A program made the translations under genes and the position numbers. A model generated the notes under the pieces. It saw only the letters and a list, made by a program, of their open reading frames with translations, ran no database searches and had not been told where the DNA came from. A DNA stretch of 64,000 nucleotides from Streptomyces caelestis (GTDB lineage: Bacteria; Actinomycetota; Actinomycetes; Streptomycetales; Streptomycetaceae): contig NZ_LGCN01000002.1 of NCBI RefSeq assembly GCF_001279005.1, positions 1 through 64,000 on the forward strand, given 5' to 3'. Shown here one piece after another: positions 8,400-17,835 of this stretch (the first letter of the stretch is position 1; every line of letters begins with the position of its first letter).

Positions 8400-9215
8400 G
8401 TGGCAGGAGTCGCACGCCGCCGTCTCGACGCGGAGCTGGTCCGCCGTAAGCTCGCGCGCTCGCGTGAGCACGCCAGCCAGCTGATCGCCGCCGGGCGGGT
8501 CAGTGTCGGCAAGGCGGTCGCGACCAAGCCCGCCACGCAGGTGGAGACCGCCGCCGCGATCGTCGTCGCCGAGGACGCCGGCGACCCGGACTACGTCTCG
8601 CGCGGCGGCCACAAGCTGGCCGGCGCCCTGGACGCCTTCGTGCCGCGGGGGCTGGTCGTCGGGGGGCGGCGGGCGCTCGACGCCGGCGCCTCCACCGGTG
8701 GCTTCACCGACGTCCTGCTGCGGGCCGGGGCGGCGCACGTGGTCGCCGTGGACGTCGGATACGGACAACTCGCCTGGACTCTGCGGCAGGATGAACGCGT
8801 CACCGTCAAGGACCGTACGAATGTACGGGAGTTGACGCTCGAGGTCATCGATGGGGAGCCTGTGGATCTTGTCGTGGGGGATCTGTCCTTCATTCCGCTC
8901 GGACTGGTGCTGCCCGCGCTGAAGCGGTGCGTGAAACCGGACGCCGACCTGGTGATGATGGTGAAACCGCAGTTCGAGGTGGGCAAGGATCGGCTGGGCG
9001 GTGGCGGGGTCGTCCGCAGCCCGCAGCTGCGCGCCGAGGCCGTGCGCGGGGTGGCCGACCGGGCCTGGGAGCTGGGGCTCGGAGTGCAGGGCGTGACGGC
9101 GAGTCCGCTGCCCGGGCCCTCCGGGAATGTCGAATACTTCCTGTGGCTGCGGGCCGGGGCTCCGGAACCGGACCCGGCCGACGTTGACCGTGCTGTTGCG
9201 GAGGGGCCGCGTTGA
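8400..9215 (+). CDS. tlyA: TlyA family 23S/16S rRNA 2'-O-methyltransferase
   Basis: This 271-aa protein begins at GTG 8400 with AGGAG at 8384-8388. Residues about 5-65 form an S4 RNA-binding domain (RRLDAELVRRKLARSREHA...AAGRVSVGKA), followed by the TlyA linker YVSRGGHKLAGALDAF and an FtsJ/RrmJ-type methyltransferase: SAM loop LDAGASTGGFTDVLLRAG (about residue 92), VDVGYGQLAW, DLSFIPL and MVKPQFEVG. In mycobacteria TlyA makes 2'-O-methylcytidines in both rRNAs and determines capreomycin/viomycin susceptibility. Its stop overlaps the nadK start. Confidence 0.93.
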   Translation: MAGVARRRLDAELVRRKLARSREHASQLIAAGRVSVGKAVATKPATQVETAAAIVVAEDAGDPDYVSRGGHKLAGALDAFVPRGLVVGGRRALDAGASTGGFTDVLLRAGAAHVVAVDVGYGQLAWTLRQDERVTVKDRTNVRELTLEVIDGEPVDLVVGDLSFIPLGLVLPALKRCVKPDADLVMMVKPQFEVGKDRLGGGGVVRSPQLRAEAVRGVADRAWELGLGVQGVTASPLPGPSGNVEYFLWLRAGAPEPDPADVDRAVAEGPR

Positions 9216-10117
9216 CACAGAACCGAGCTCGTACTGTTTTCCTGCTGGCCCACACCGGGCGGCCCGCGGCCATCCGCAGCGCCGAGCTCGTGGTCAAGGG
9301 CCTGTTGCGCTCCGGCCTCGGGGTGCGGGTCCTGGAGGACGAGGCCCGCGACCTGCCGCTCCCGGACGACGTGCAGACCGTCAAGGAGGCCACCCCGCAG
9401 TGCCTGGACGACTGCGAGCTGCTGATCGTGCTGGGCGGTGACGGCACGCTGCTGCGCGGCGCCGAGTTCGCCCGCGCCTCCGGGGTGCCCATGCTGGGCG
9501 TCAACCTCGGACGGGTCGGGTTCCTCGCCGAGGCCGAGCGGGACGACCTGGACAAGGTCGTCGACCGGGTGGTGAGCCGGGCGTACGAGGTCGAGGAGCG
9601 GATGACCGTCGACGTCGTCGTGCACCGCAACGGCGACATCGTGCACACGGACTGGGCGCTGAACGAGGCGGCCGTGCAGAAGGTGTCCGCCGAGCGGATG
9701 CTGGAGGTCGTCCTGGAGATCGACGGGCGGCCGGTCACCGGGTTCGGCTGCGACGGGATCGTGTGCGCGACCCCCACCGGGTCCACCGCGTACGCGTTCT
9801 CCGCGGGCGGGCCCGTGGTGTGGCCGGAGGTCGAGGCGCTGCTGATGGTGCCGATCTCGGCGCACGCGCTGTTCGCCAAACCGCTGGTGACCTCGCCGGA
9901 CTCGGTGCTGGCGGTGGAGGTGCTGCCGCACATCCCGCCGGGGGTGCTGTGGTGCGACGGGCGGCGGACGGTGGAGTTGCCGGCGGGAGCCCGGGTGGAG
10001 GTGCGGCGGGGAGCCGTGCCGGTGCGGTTGGCCCGGTTGCACCATGCCTCGTTCACCGACCGGCTGGTCGCGAAGTTCGCGTTGCCCGTGTCGGGGTGGC
10101 GTGGGGCGCCTCATTAG
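9212..10117 (+). CDS. nadK: NAD kinase
   Basis: The 301-aa enzyme phosphorylates NAD+ to NADP+. The family GGDGT motif is LGGDGTLLRGAEF (about residues 72-84), followed by NLGRVGFLAEAE, the conserved WALNEAAVQK block (about 149) and CDGIVCATPTGSTAYAFSAGG (about 180-200). The start is TTG 9212, which overlaps the tlyA stop and has GAGGGG at 9201-9206 with good spacing. The tlyA-nadK-recN order is a conserved actinobacterial arrangement. Confidence 0.95.
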   Translation: MTQNRARTVFLLAHTGRPAAIRSAELVVKGLLRSGLGVRVLEDEARDLPLPDDVQTVKEATPQCLDDCELLIVLGGDGTLLRGAEFARASGVPMLGVNLGRVGFLAEAERDDLDKVVDRVVSRAYEVEERMTVDVVVHRNGDIVHTDWALNEAAVQKVSAERMLEVVLEIDGRPVTGFGCDGIVCATPTGSTAYAFSAGGPVVWPEVEALLMVPISAHALFAKPLVTSPDSVLAVEVLPHIPPGVLWCDGRRTVELPAGARVEVRRGAVPVRLARLHHASFTDRLVAKFALPVSGWRGAPH

Positions 10118-10132
10118 CCATCCCGATGGGGT

Positions 10133-10245
10133 GGTTTCGCAGCGTTGGCGGGTGCGGGTTGTTCGTGGTCTGTCGCGCCCACGCGGCGGAAGCCGCATGT
10201 CGAGACAGCCCCGCGCCCCTGAGGGAGGTCTGCTCCCCCGGGTGA
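10133..10245. repeat. Intergenic hairpin-rich segment, possible dispersed repeat
   Basis: The gap between nadK and recN carries a GC-rich stretch with several short inverted repeats, including GCGGCGGAAGCCGC (about 10183-10196, GGAA loop) and the phrase CAGCCCCGCGCCCCTGAGGG. I have the impression that this wording recurs between Streptomyces genes as an intergenic repeat, but only one copy is visible here. Confidence 0.4.
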
Positions 10246-10297
10246 CAAGGGGCGGGGCGGTCGCACTCCCCGGCTCGGACCTCGTAAGGTCGTGTGC

Positions 10298-12028
10298 GTG
10301 CTTGAGGAGATGCGGATACGGTCGCTCGGGGTCATCGATGACGCTGTCGTCGAGTTGTCGCCCGGGTTCACCGCCGTCACCGGTGAGACGGGTGCGGGCA
10401 AGACCATGGTGGTCACCAGCCTGGGCCTGCTGCTGGGGGGACGGGCGGATGCGGCCCTGGTGCGGATCGGCGCGCGGAACGCGGTGGTCGAGGGGCGGAT
10501 CGCCGTCCCCGAGACCTCCGGGGCCGTCGTACGCGCCGAGGAGGCCGGGGCCGAGCTCGACGACGGGACGCTGCTGGTCAGCCGGACGGTTTCCGCCGAG
10601 GGGCGGTCACGGGCGCACCTGGGCGGGCGGAGCGTGCCCGTGGGGCTGCTCGCCGAGCTCGCCGACGACCTGGTGGCCGTGCACGGGCAGACCGACCAGC
10701 AGGGGCTGCTGAAGCTGTCCCGGCAGCGGCAGGCGCTGGACCGGTACGCCGGGTACGCGGTCGCCGCGCCGCTCGGCAGGTACGGAGAGGCGTACAAGCG
10801 GCTGCGGGCCGTCACCACGGAGCTGGAACAGATCACCACGCGCGCGCGTGAGCGGGCCCAGGAGGCCGACCTGCTGCGCTTCGGGCTGGAGGAGATCGCC
10901 GCCGTGGAGCCCCGCGCGGGCGAGGACGTGGAGCTGGCGGAGGAGGCCGAGCGGCTCGGGCACGCCGAGGCGCTGGCGTCCGCCGCGGCGGTCGCGCACG
11001 CCGCGCTGGCGGGCAATCCGGAGGACCCCGAGGGCGTGGACGCCGGGACGCTCGTCGCGGGCGCCCAGCGGGCCCTGGAGGCCGTACGGGCGCACGATCC
11101 GGCGCTGGCCGCGCTGACCGACCGGATCGGGGAGGTCGGCATCCTGCTGCGCGACGTGGCCGGGGAGCTGGCGGGGTACGCCGACGACCTGGACGCCGAT
11201 CCGCTGCGGCTGGCGGCGGTGGAGGAGCGGCGGGCCGCGCTCACCGGGCTGACCCGGAAGTACGGCGAGGACATCGCGTCGGTGCTGGAGTGGGCCGAGC
11301 AGGGCGCCGCGCGGCTGACCGAACTGGACGGCGACGACGAGCGGATCGGGGAGCTGACCGCGGAGCGCGACGCGCTCCGCGCGGAGCTGGGCGTCCTGGC
11401 GCAGGAGCTGACGGACGCGCGGACGGAGGCGGCACAGCGGTTCGCGTCGGCGGTCACCGCCGAGCTGGCCTCGCTCGCGATGCCGCACGCGCGCGTGTCG
11501 TTCGACATCCGGCAGACCGAGGACCCGGAGGGCGTCGAGGTGGACGGGCGCACGGTGGCCTACGGGCCGTCGGGTGTGGACGAGGTCGAGCTGCTGCTCG
11601 CCCCGCACCCCGGAGCGCCGCCCCGGCCCATCGCCAAGGGCGCGTCGGGCGGTGAGCTGTCGCGCGTGATGCTGGCCGTGGAGGTGGTGTTCGCGGGCAC
11701 GGACCCGGTGCCGACGTACCTCTTCGACGAGGTCGACGCCGGTGTCGGCGGCAAGGCGGCGGTCGAGATCGGCCGGCGGCTCGCGAAGCTGGCGAAGACG
11801 GCGCAGGTCGTGGTCGTCACGCACCTGCCCCAGGTGGCCGCGTTCGCCGACCGGCAGCTGCTGGTGGAGAAGACCCATGACGGTTCGGTCACCCGCTCCG
11901 GCGTGAAGGTGCTCGAGGGCGAGGACCGCATCCGCGAGCTCTCCCGCATGCTCGCCGGCCAGGAGAACTCCGAGACGGCACGCGCCCATGCGGAGGAGCT
12001 GCTGGCGACGGCACGGGCGGACGCGTAG
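10298..12028 (+). CDS. recN: DNA repair protein RecN
   Basis: This 576-aa SMC-like ATPase acts in double-strand-break repair. It begins MLEEMRIRSLGVIDDAVVEL; Walker A is GETGAGKTMVVTSLGLLLGG (about residues 30-50). Two coiled-coil stretches (about 150-380, rich in Glu, Ala and Arg) flank a hinge-like middle. The C-terminal half has the signature KGASGGELSRVMLAVEVV, Walker B TYLFDEVDAGVGG and QVVVVTHLPQVAAFAD. GTG 10298 is preferred because the family begins here and AAGGT (10286-10290) lies 7 nt upstream; GTG 10292 is also in frame. TAAGGT could equally be a -10 box for a leaderless message. No SOS operator was seen. Confidence 0.93.
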   Translation: MLEEMRIRSLGVIDDAVVELSPGFTAVTGETGAGKTMVVTSLGLLLGGRADAALVRIGARNAVVEGRIAVPETSGAVVRAEEAGAELDDGTLLVSRTVSAEGRSRAHLGGRSVPVGLLAELADDLVAVHGQTDQQGLLKLSRQRQALDRYAGYAVAAPLGRYGEAYKRLRAVTTELEQITTRARERAQEADLLRFGLEEIAAVEPRAGEDVELAEEAERLGHAEALASAAAVAHAALAGNPEDPEGVDAGTLVAGAQRALEAVRAHDPALAALTDRIGEVGILLRDVAGELAGYADDLDADPLRLAAVEERRAALTGLTRKYGEDIASVLEWAEQGAARLTELDGDDERIGELTAERDALRAELGVLAQELTDARTEAAQRFASAVTAELASLAMPHARVSFDIRQTEDPEGVEVDGRTVAYGPSGVDEVELLLAPHPGAPPRPIAKGASGGELSRVMLAVEVVFAGTDPVPTYLFDEVDAGVGGKAAVEIGRRLAKLAKTAQVVVVTHLPQVAAFADRQLLVEKTHDGSVTRSGVKVLEGEDRIRELSRMLAGQENSETARAHAEELLATARADA

Positions 12029-12221
12029 CCGCACCGGAGGAGGGCGAGGTTCCGTCACTCGTGTGGGTGACTTGCGATCCGGTGCGGGCCCGGGCTCGGA
12101 AGGCCGGCGTCACCGGAACGGCCGTACATCCTGGCATTCTTGACGGAGTACGGCGAGGAACGCGCCCGATCCTTCTGTACGTTCTTCGGGACCGCACGAA
12201 CCGAACCAGGAGCCCGGCCAC

Positions 12222-13340
12222 GTGATCCCCGTGAGCAGCCACTCACCGCTGCGCACCGTGCAGGTGCTGGGCGGTGGCAACGCCGCCGGCGGCGCCCATG
12301 TGCGCTCGCTGACCGCGGGGCTCGTCGCGAGGGGCGTGCGGGTCACGGTGTGCGCCCCCCTGGAGGCGGATCACACCTACGACTTCACCGGCGTCGGCGC
12401 CGACCACGTGCACGTGCCGCGCAGCAGCGACCCGGGGTCGGTGGCCGCGCTCCGGGCCGCCTGCACGGGCGCCGACCTGGTCCACGCGCACGGGCTGCAC
12501 GCCTCCTTCCGCACCGTGCTGGCCCTGAGCGGACGGCGTACCCCGCTGGTCGTGACCTGGTACGACCGGGCGTACGCCGACGGGCCGCGCGCCCACTTCC
12601 TGCGCGTGCTGGAGCGGCGGGTCGCCAAGGCGGCCACCGTGGTGCTCGGGACCACCTCCGCCCTCGTCGACCGGGCGCGCCGCACGGGCGCACGGGACGC
12701 CCGGCTGGCCGCCGTGTCCCTGCCCGGGCCCCGCACCTCCCCGGCGCCGGACGACCCCGACCGGCTGCGGCCCAAGGTCCGGGCCGAACTCGGCGCCGTC
12801 GGCCGCCCGTTGCTCATCGCCGTCGGCTCCCTCGAACGGCGCCGGGGCTACGACGTCCTGCTGGACGCCGCGCACGCGTGGCGGCGCCTCGACCCCGTGC
12901 CGCTGGTGGTGCTCGCCGGGGAGGGGCCGCTGCGCGGCGAACTCCAGCGCAGGATCGAGGACGAGGAGCTGCCGGTCCGGCTCATCGGACGGCGCGACGA
13001 CATCACCGATCTGCTGGCCGCCGCCGACGTCGCGCTGCTGCCGAGCCGGTGGGAGTCGCGCTCGCCGCTCGCCCAGGAGGCCCTCCACGCGCGCGTTCCG
13101 CTCGTCGCGACCGCCGTCGGCGGCATCCCCGAACTCGTCGGCGACGCCGCCGAACTCGTCCCGTACGGCAACGCGCGGGCGTTCGCGGACGCCGTCGTGC
13201 GGCTGCTGGACGATCCCGGGCGCCGGGACCTGCTCGGGGAGCGGGGCGTGCGACAGGCCGCCACCTGGCCGACCGAGGACGAGACGGTCGCCCAGGTGCT
13301 GAGCGTGTACGACGAGTTGACCCAGCCCCGGCCGCTCTGA
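12222..13340 (+). CDS. GT4-family glycosyltransferase
   Basis: This 372-aa GT-B-fold enzyme has an N-terminal acceptor domain starting TVQVLGGGNAAGGAHVRSL and VHAHGLHASFRTVLAL. The C-terminal donor domain includes LIAVGSLERRRGYDVLLDA (about residue 190), LAGEGPLRGELQ and the family EX7E region LLPSRWESRSPLAQEALHARVPLVAT (about 265-290). GTG 12222 has AGGAG at 12208-12212. The donor is probably a nucleotide sugar; the acceptor is unknown. The 193-nt gap to recN suggests its own promoter. It is convergent with the PucR-type regulator, with only 15 nt between stops. Confidence 0.88.
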   Translation: MIPVSSHSPLRTVQVLGGGNAAGGAHVRSLTAGLVARGVRVTVCAPLEADHTYDFTGVGADHVHVPRSSDPGSVAALRAACTGADLVHAHGLHASFRTVLALSGRRTPLVVTWYDRAYADGPRAHFLRVLERRVAKAATVVLGTTSALVDRARRTGARDARLAAVSLPGPRTSPAPDDPDRLRPKVRAELGAVGRPLLIAVGSLERRRGYDVLLDAAHAWRRLDPVPLVVLAGEGPLRGELQRRIEDEELPVRLIGRRDDITDLLAAADVALLPSRWESRSPLAQEALHARVPLVATAVGGIPELVGDAAELVPYGNARAFADAVVRLLDDPGRRDLLGERGVRQAATWPTEDETVAQVLSVYDELTQPRPL

Positions 13341-13355
13341 ACCGCGGGCCTCCGG

Positions 13356-14987
13356 TCAGGGCACGTGCCGTCGCGCCCGCAGAGCCAGGCCCAGGGCCAA
13401 GGCCGTGTGCGGGTCGTCGAGGTCGGCGGCCAGCAACTCGCCGATGCGGGCGAGCCTGTTGTAGAGCGTCTGCCGGTTCAGGTGGAGTTCGCGGGCCGTC
13501 TCCGCCTTGCGTCCGGCGTGCGCCAGATAGCTCTCCAGGGTGGGCAGCAGAGGCGGCTTGGAGCGGCGGTCGTGGTCCAGCACCGGACCGATCGCGCGGT
13601 CCACGAAGTCCGCCAGGTCCGGATGGTCGCGCAACCGCCACAGCAGCAGGTCGATGTCCAGCCGCCGGGCGTCGTGCCAGAGGCGGTCCGGCAGCCCCTG
13701 CGCCGCCGTCGCCGTCTCCGCCGCGTGCCGCAGGCCCGTGGACGCCGCCGCCCAGCCGCCGGCCGGCCCGACCACCACGACGGGCGGCCGGCCTCCGGGC
13801 CGCGGCATCCCCGCCCGCTCCGCGCCCGCCCGCAGCGCCGCCGCCACCCGGTCCGCGACCGCCCGCCGCTCCGTCTCCGCGCGCAGCCCCAGCAGCAGCG
13901 GCACCCGCCCCTCCACCGGCCGCACACCCAGCAGGACCGGCACCCCGAGCGCGGCCAGTTCCTCGCCCACCGCGCGGGCCAGCACCGCCCAGCCGCCGCC
14001 CTGCGGGGACAGCGCGTCGCCGAACCGCATCACCACCGGCAGCAGCGGCCCGGAGCCCGGCTTGAAGCCCAGCACGCGCGCCTGCGCGGGCGCGTCCGCC
14101 GCGTCGACGCGGCCCTCGGCGAGGTCGGTGAGGAAGTCCCCGCGCCCCCGCGCCGCCAGCTCCTCCTCCTGACGCGCCTGCATCAGCACCACGGCGAGCA
14201 GACCGGCCGCCCGCTCGGCCGCCATGCGGTGCACCGGCTCCGGCGCGCTGCGCACCGGGAGCAGCACCAGGCGCGCCCGTACGCCACCGCTGCCGGGGCC
14301 GCCGCCGGGTACGTCCACGAGCGCCGAACCGGCCGGCGGATCGTCCTGGTGCCGGTCGCGCAGCCCCTCCCACACCTGGAGCGGGTCCGCGCCCTCGGGC
14401 CCCTTACCGGCCGCGTACAACAGCCGGCCGTCGGTCGTCTCCAGGAACACCGGGTTGCCGGTGAACCCGGCGAGGATCTCCAGCGCCCGGGGGACCCCGC
14501 CGCCGCCCAGCAGCGCCTCGGTGCACCGGCGGTGCACCTCCTCCGCGCGTCGCAGCAGCGCGTAGTGCCCGTTGACGATCTCGGTGTGGATCTCCTCGGT
14601 GACCGCCACGAACGGCACCTCGCGGTGCAGCTGGACCAGCGGCAGCCCCGCCGCCCGGGCCGCGTCGACGAGGGCGGCGGGCAGCCGGGCGATGCGCGGG
14701 CCGAGCTCGACGACGAGGGCCGCGATGCCCCGCTCGGCCAGCGTGCGCACGAACGCCCGCTGGTCGGCGGGGCGGGTGCCGAACCCGTACCCGGTGGTCA
14801 GCAGCAGCTCGCCGCCCTTGAGCAGCGAGGCGATGTGGGGCACCTCACCGGCGTGCACCCAGCGCACCGTGCGCCCCAGCCGGTCGGCGCCCGCCACGAC
14901 CTCCGGCAGCCCACCGCGCAGTCCGGGCAGCTCCAGCGCCCGCCGCACGGTGATCCCGGCGCCCCGGGTGTCGTATCCGCTCTCCAT
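13356..14987 (-). CDS. PucR-type transcriptional regulator (CdaR family)
   Basis: The 543-aa protein has an N-terminal PucR ligand domain (about residues 11-125: TVRRALELPGLRGGLPEVVAG, VRWVHAGEVPHIASLLKGGE), a degenerate GGDEF-like middle (about 280-410), and a C-terminal helix-turn-helix (about 490-535: LLPTLESYLAHAGRKAETA, LHLNRQTLYNRLARIGELL). Family members often control purine, amino-acid or GABA catabolism. No such operon is adjacent; the divergent neighbour at 15069 is an F420-type oxidoreductase, which is the most economical target. The 81-nt intergenic gap would hold both promoters. Confidence 0.88.
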   Translation of the reverse strand: MESGYDTRGAGITVRRALELPGLRGGLPEVVAGADRLGRTVRWVHAGEVPHIASLLKGGELLLTTGYGFGTRPADQRAFVRTLAERGIAALVVELGPRIARLPAALVDAARAAGLPLVQLHREVPFVAVTEEIHTEIVNGHYALLRRAEEVHRRCTEALLGGGGVPRALEILAGFTGNPVFLETTDGRLLYAAGKGPEGADPLQVWEGLRDRHQDDPPAGSALVDVPGGGPGSGGVRARLVLLPVRSAPEPVHRMAAERAAGLLAVVLMQARQEEELAARGRGDFLTDLAEGRVDAADAPAQARVLGFKPGSGPLLPVVMRFGDALSPQGGGWAVLARAVGEELAALGVPVLLGVRPVEGRVPLLLGLRAETERRAVADRVAAALRAGAERAGMPRPGGRPPVVVVGPAGGWAAASTGLRHAAETATAAQGLPDRLWHDARRLDIDLLLWRLRDHPDLADFVDRAIGPVLDHDRRSKPPLLPTLESYLAHAGRKAETARELHLNRQTLYNRLARIGELLAADLDDPHTALALGLALRARRHVP

Positions 14988-15068
14988 ACCCGGACGCTAC
15001 CTGCGCGGATGTCACCGGTACATCCTCGGGCCGGGTTGGCGCGGCCACGGACGGGTAGGGGCGCGGCC

Positions 15069-16082
15069 ATGGAGATCAGCGTGGTCGCCGCGGCGCGTGA
15101 GGACGACAGCCCCGTCGAGGAGCCGTTGCGGGTCGCGGCGGTCGCCGACCGGCTCGGATACGGCGAGGTGTGGCTCGGCGAGGGGCCGACCTGGGACGCG
15201 TTCGTGCTGGCCACGGCGGTCGGGCGGGCCACCGGCGGGGTCGCCCTGACCGCCGGTCCGGTGGCGGTGTCGGTCCGCGACGCCTACAGCCTCGTCCGGG
15301 GCGCCGCCTCGGCGGCCGCGGTCACCGGGCGCCCGGTGGGCGTGGCGCTGGGCACCTCCAGCAAGCGGGTCGTCGAGGGCGTGCACGGCCGGCCCCGGGT
15401 CCGTCCGGCCGCTGTGCTGGAGGAGACGGCCGCCGCCCTGCGGGCGCTGCTGCACGGGGAGCCCGGCGAGCCGGTCGTGCCCGGCAGCGGATTCCGGCGC
15501 CGGCAGCGACCGCCCGGCGGTCCGCTCACGGTGGCCGCGTTCGGGGACCGGGCGATCGCCACGGCCGCCGCGCACGCCGATCGGATGCTCCTGGACGTCG
15601 TCTCCCCGGAACAGGTCCGCGTCCTGCGCGCCAAGCTGCACGACGCGGCCGAGCGGGCCGGCCGCACCCCGCCGCGACTGGCCGCCTGGGTGCCGGCCGC
15701 CGTCGACCCCGACCCCGCCTCGCTCACTCAGGTCCTGCGCGGCGTCGCCGGCTACCTCACGGTGCCCGGCTACCGCGAGATGTTCGCGGCGGCGGGCTTC
15801 GGCGAGGCGGTCGACCTGGCCCGTGCGGGGGCCGGCGCCGACACGCTGCTGCGGGCCCTGCCGGCCGAGGCCGCGGCCACGGTCGGCCTGATCGGCGCCC
15901 CCGACGCGGTACGGGCCCGCATGGAGGCCTACGCGGCGGCCGGCCTGGACGAGATCGCCCTGGTCCCCGCCACGGCGGGCGACCCCGGCGGCGAGCGCAC
16001 CCTGACGGCGCTCGCGCCGGAGCGACGGGGCCTCAGCCGCCGTACGCCCCCGAGGCCGTCAGCCGCAGGGCCGTGTCGATGA
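15069..16082 (+). CDS. LLM-class (F420-dependent type) oxidoreductase
   Basis: This 337-aa luciferase-like TIM barrel has marks such as ISVVAAAREDDSP, VADRLGYGEVWLGEGPTWDAF, VSVRDAYSLVRGAAS and the late DAVRARMEAYAAAGLDEIAL. In actinobacteria most such proteins use F420H2 rather than FMN, but the cofactor cannot be proved from sequence. ATG 15069 has AGGGG at about 15057. The last 50 nt overlap the convergent GH15 gene. The C-terminal residues after LTALAPERRG lie inside that overlap and may be a non-conserved extension. Confidence 0.85.
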   Translation: MEISVVAAAREDDSPVEEPLRVAAVADRLGYGEVWLGEGPTWDAFVLATAVGRATGGVALTAGPVAVSVRDAYSLVRGAASAAAVTGRPVGVALGTSSKRVVEGVHGRPRVRPAAVLEETAAALRALLHGEPGEPVVPGSGFRRRQRPPGGPLTVAAFGDRAIATAAAHADRMLLDVVSPEQVRVLRAKLHDAAERAGRTPPRLAAWVPAAVDPDPASLTQVLRGVAGYLTVPGYREMFAAAGFGEAVDLARAGAGADTLLRALPAEAAATVGLIGAPDAVRARMEAYAAAGLDEIALVPATAGDPGGERTLTALAPERRGLSRRTPPRPSAAGPCR

Positions 16083-17835
16083 GGGGGACGTGGCTGAAGG
16101 CCTGCGGGAAGTTGCCGACCTGGCGCTTGAGGTGCGGGTCCCACTCCTCCGCCAGCAGGCCGAGGTCGTTGCGCAGGGAGAGCAGCTTCTCGAAGAGCTT
16201 CCGCGCCTCGTCCACCCTGCCGATCATCGCCAGGTCGTCCGCCATCCAGAACGAGCAGGCGAGGAACGCGCCCTCGTCGCCCGGCAGGCCGTCGACGCCC
16301 TCGTCCGTGCCCTCCGTCGGGTAGCGCAGGATGAACCCGTCGGACGTGGACAGCTCGCGCTGGATCGCCTCGATGGTGCCGATCACGCGCTTGTCGTCCG
16401 GCGGCAGGAAACCGACCTGCGGGATCAGCAGCAGGGAGGCGTCCAGCTCCTTGGAGCCGTAGGACTGGGTGAAGGTGTTGCGCTGCCTGTCGTAGCCCTT
16501 CTCGCACACGTCCCGGTGGATGTCGTCGCGCAGCTGCTTCCACTGCTCCACCGGGCCGTCGGCGTCGCCGGACTCGATCAGCTTGATGGTGCGGTCGACG
16601 GCGACCCAGGCCATCACCTTGGAGTGCACGAAGTGGCGGCGCGGGCCGCGCACCTCCCAGATGCCCTCGTCCGGCTCCTGCCAGTGCTTCTCCAGGTAGC
16701 GGATCAGCTTCAGCTGGAGCAGCGAGGCGTAGTCGTTGCGGGCCAGACCGGTCATGTGGGCCAGGTGCAGGGCCTCGGTGACCTCGCCGTACACGTCCAG
16801 CTGGAGCTGGTGCGCCGCGCCGTTGCCCACCCGGACCGGGGCGGAGTTCTCGTAGCCGGGCAGCCAGTCCAGCTCCGCCTCGCCGAGCTCGCGCTCACCG
16901 GCGATGCCGTACATGATCTGCAGGTTCTCCGGGTCGCCGGCCACCGCGCGCAGCAGCCACTCGCGCCAGGCGCGGGCCTCCTCACGGTAGCCGGTGCGCA
17001 GCAGCGAGGACAGGGTGATCGCCGCGTCCCGCAGCCAGGTGTAGCGGTAGTCCCAGTTGCGGACGCCGCCGATGTCCTCCGGCAGTGAGGTGGTGGGCGC
17101 GGCCACGATGCCGCCGGTGGGGGCGTACGTCAGCGCCTTGAGCGTGATCAGGGAGCGGATCACGGCCTCCCGGTAGGGGCCGTGGTACGTACAGTGCTCC
17201 ACCCACTCGCGCCAGAACTCCTCGGTCGCCTCCAGCGACTGCTCCGGTTCCGGCAGCGGCGGCGGCTGCTTGTGCGAGGGCTCCCAGGAGACGGTGAACG
17301 CGATCCGCTCGCCCGGCGCGACGGTGAAGTCCGCGTACGTGGTCAGCGACTCGCCGTAGGTCTCCACGGAGGTGTCGAACCACACGGAGTCCGGGCCCGC
17401 GACGGCGACCGTGCGCCCCTCGTGCCGGTGCACCCAGGGGACGATCCTGCCGTAGGAGAACCGCATCCGCAGCGCGGAGCGCATGGGCACCCGGCCGGAG
17501 AGGCCCTCCACGATGCGGATCAGCTGCGGGGCGCCGTCGCGCGGGGGCATGAAGTCCGTCACCCGGACCGTGCCGCGCGGGGTGTCCCACTCCGACTCCA
17601 GGATCAGCGAGTCGCCGCGGTAGCCGCGCCGGGTCGCCGTGGGCGGCTCGGCGTCCTCGGCGTGCGCGGGACCCAGCCGCCAGAAGCCGTGCTCCTCGGT
17701 GCCCAGCAGGCCGGCGAAGATGGCATGGGAGTCGAAGCGGGGCAGGCACAGCCAGTCCACCGTGCCGTCCCGGCAGACCAGCGCGGCGGTCTGCATGTCT
17801 CCGATGAGTGCGTAGTCTTCGATGCGCCCGGCCAC
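16033..17835 (-). CDS. Glycoside hydrolase family 15 (glucoamylase/trehalase-like)
   Basis: This 600-aa protein begins MAGRIEDYALIGDMQTAALV. GH15 marks include DGTVDWLCLPRFDSHAIFAG (about residues 24-43), the (alpha/alpha)6-barrel blocks VRNWDYRYTWLRDAAITLSS (about 265-284; catalytic-region Glu/Asp nearby) and WEVRGPRRHFVHSKVMAWVA (about 390), and a C-terminal CSFWMADDLAMIGRVDEARK. Actinobacterial members of this cytoplasmic subgroup act on trehalose or alpha-glucans. GTG 17835 was chosen because GGAG lies 6 nt upstream; longer in-frame starts add non-conserved residues. It overlaps the convergent LLM oxidoreductase by 50 nt. Confidence 0.9.
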   Translation of the reverse strand: MAGRIEDYALIGDMQTAALVCRDGTVDWLCLPRFDSHAIFAGLLGTEEHGFWRLGPAHAEDAEPPTATRRGYRGDSLILESEWDTPRGTVRVTDFMPPRDGAPQLIRIVEGLSGRVPMRSALRMRFSYGRIVPWVHRHEGRTVAVAGPDSVWFDTSVETYGESLTTYADFTVAPGERIAFTVSWEPSHKQPPPLPEPEQSLEATEEFWREWVEHCTYHGPYREAVIRSLITLKALTYAPTGGIVAAPTTSLPEDIGGVRNWDYRYTWLRDAAITLSSLLRTGYREEARAWREWLLRAVAGDPENLQIMYGIAGERELGEAELDWLPGYENSAPVRVGNGAAHQLQLDVYGEVTEALHLAHMTGLARNDYASLLQLKLIRYLEKHWQEPDEGIWEVRGPRRHFVHSKVMAWVAVDRTIKLIESGDADGPVEQWKQLRDDIHRDVCEKGYDRQRNTFTQSYGSKELDASLLLIPQVGFLPPDDKRVIGTIEAIQRELSTSDGFILRYPTEGTDEGVDGLPGDEGAFLACSFWMADDLAMIGRVDEARKLFEKLLSLRNDLGLLAEEWDPHLKRQVGNFPQAFSHVPLIDTALRLTASGAYGG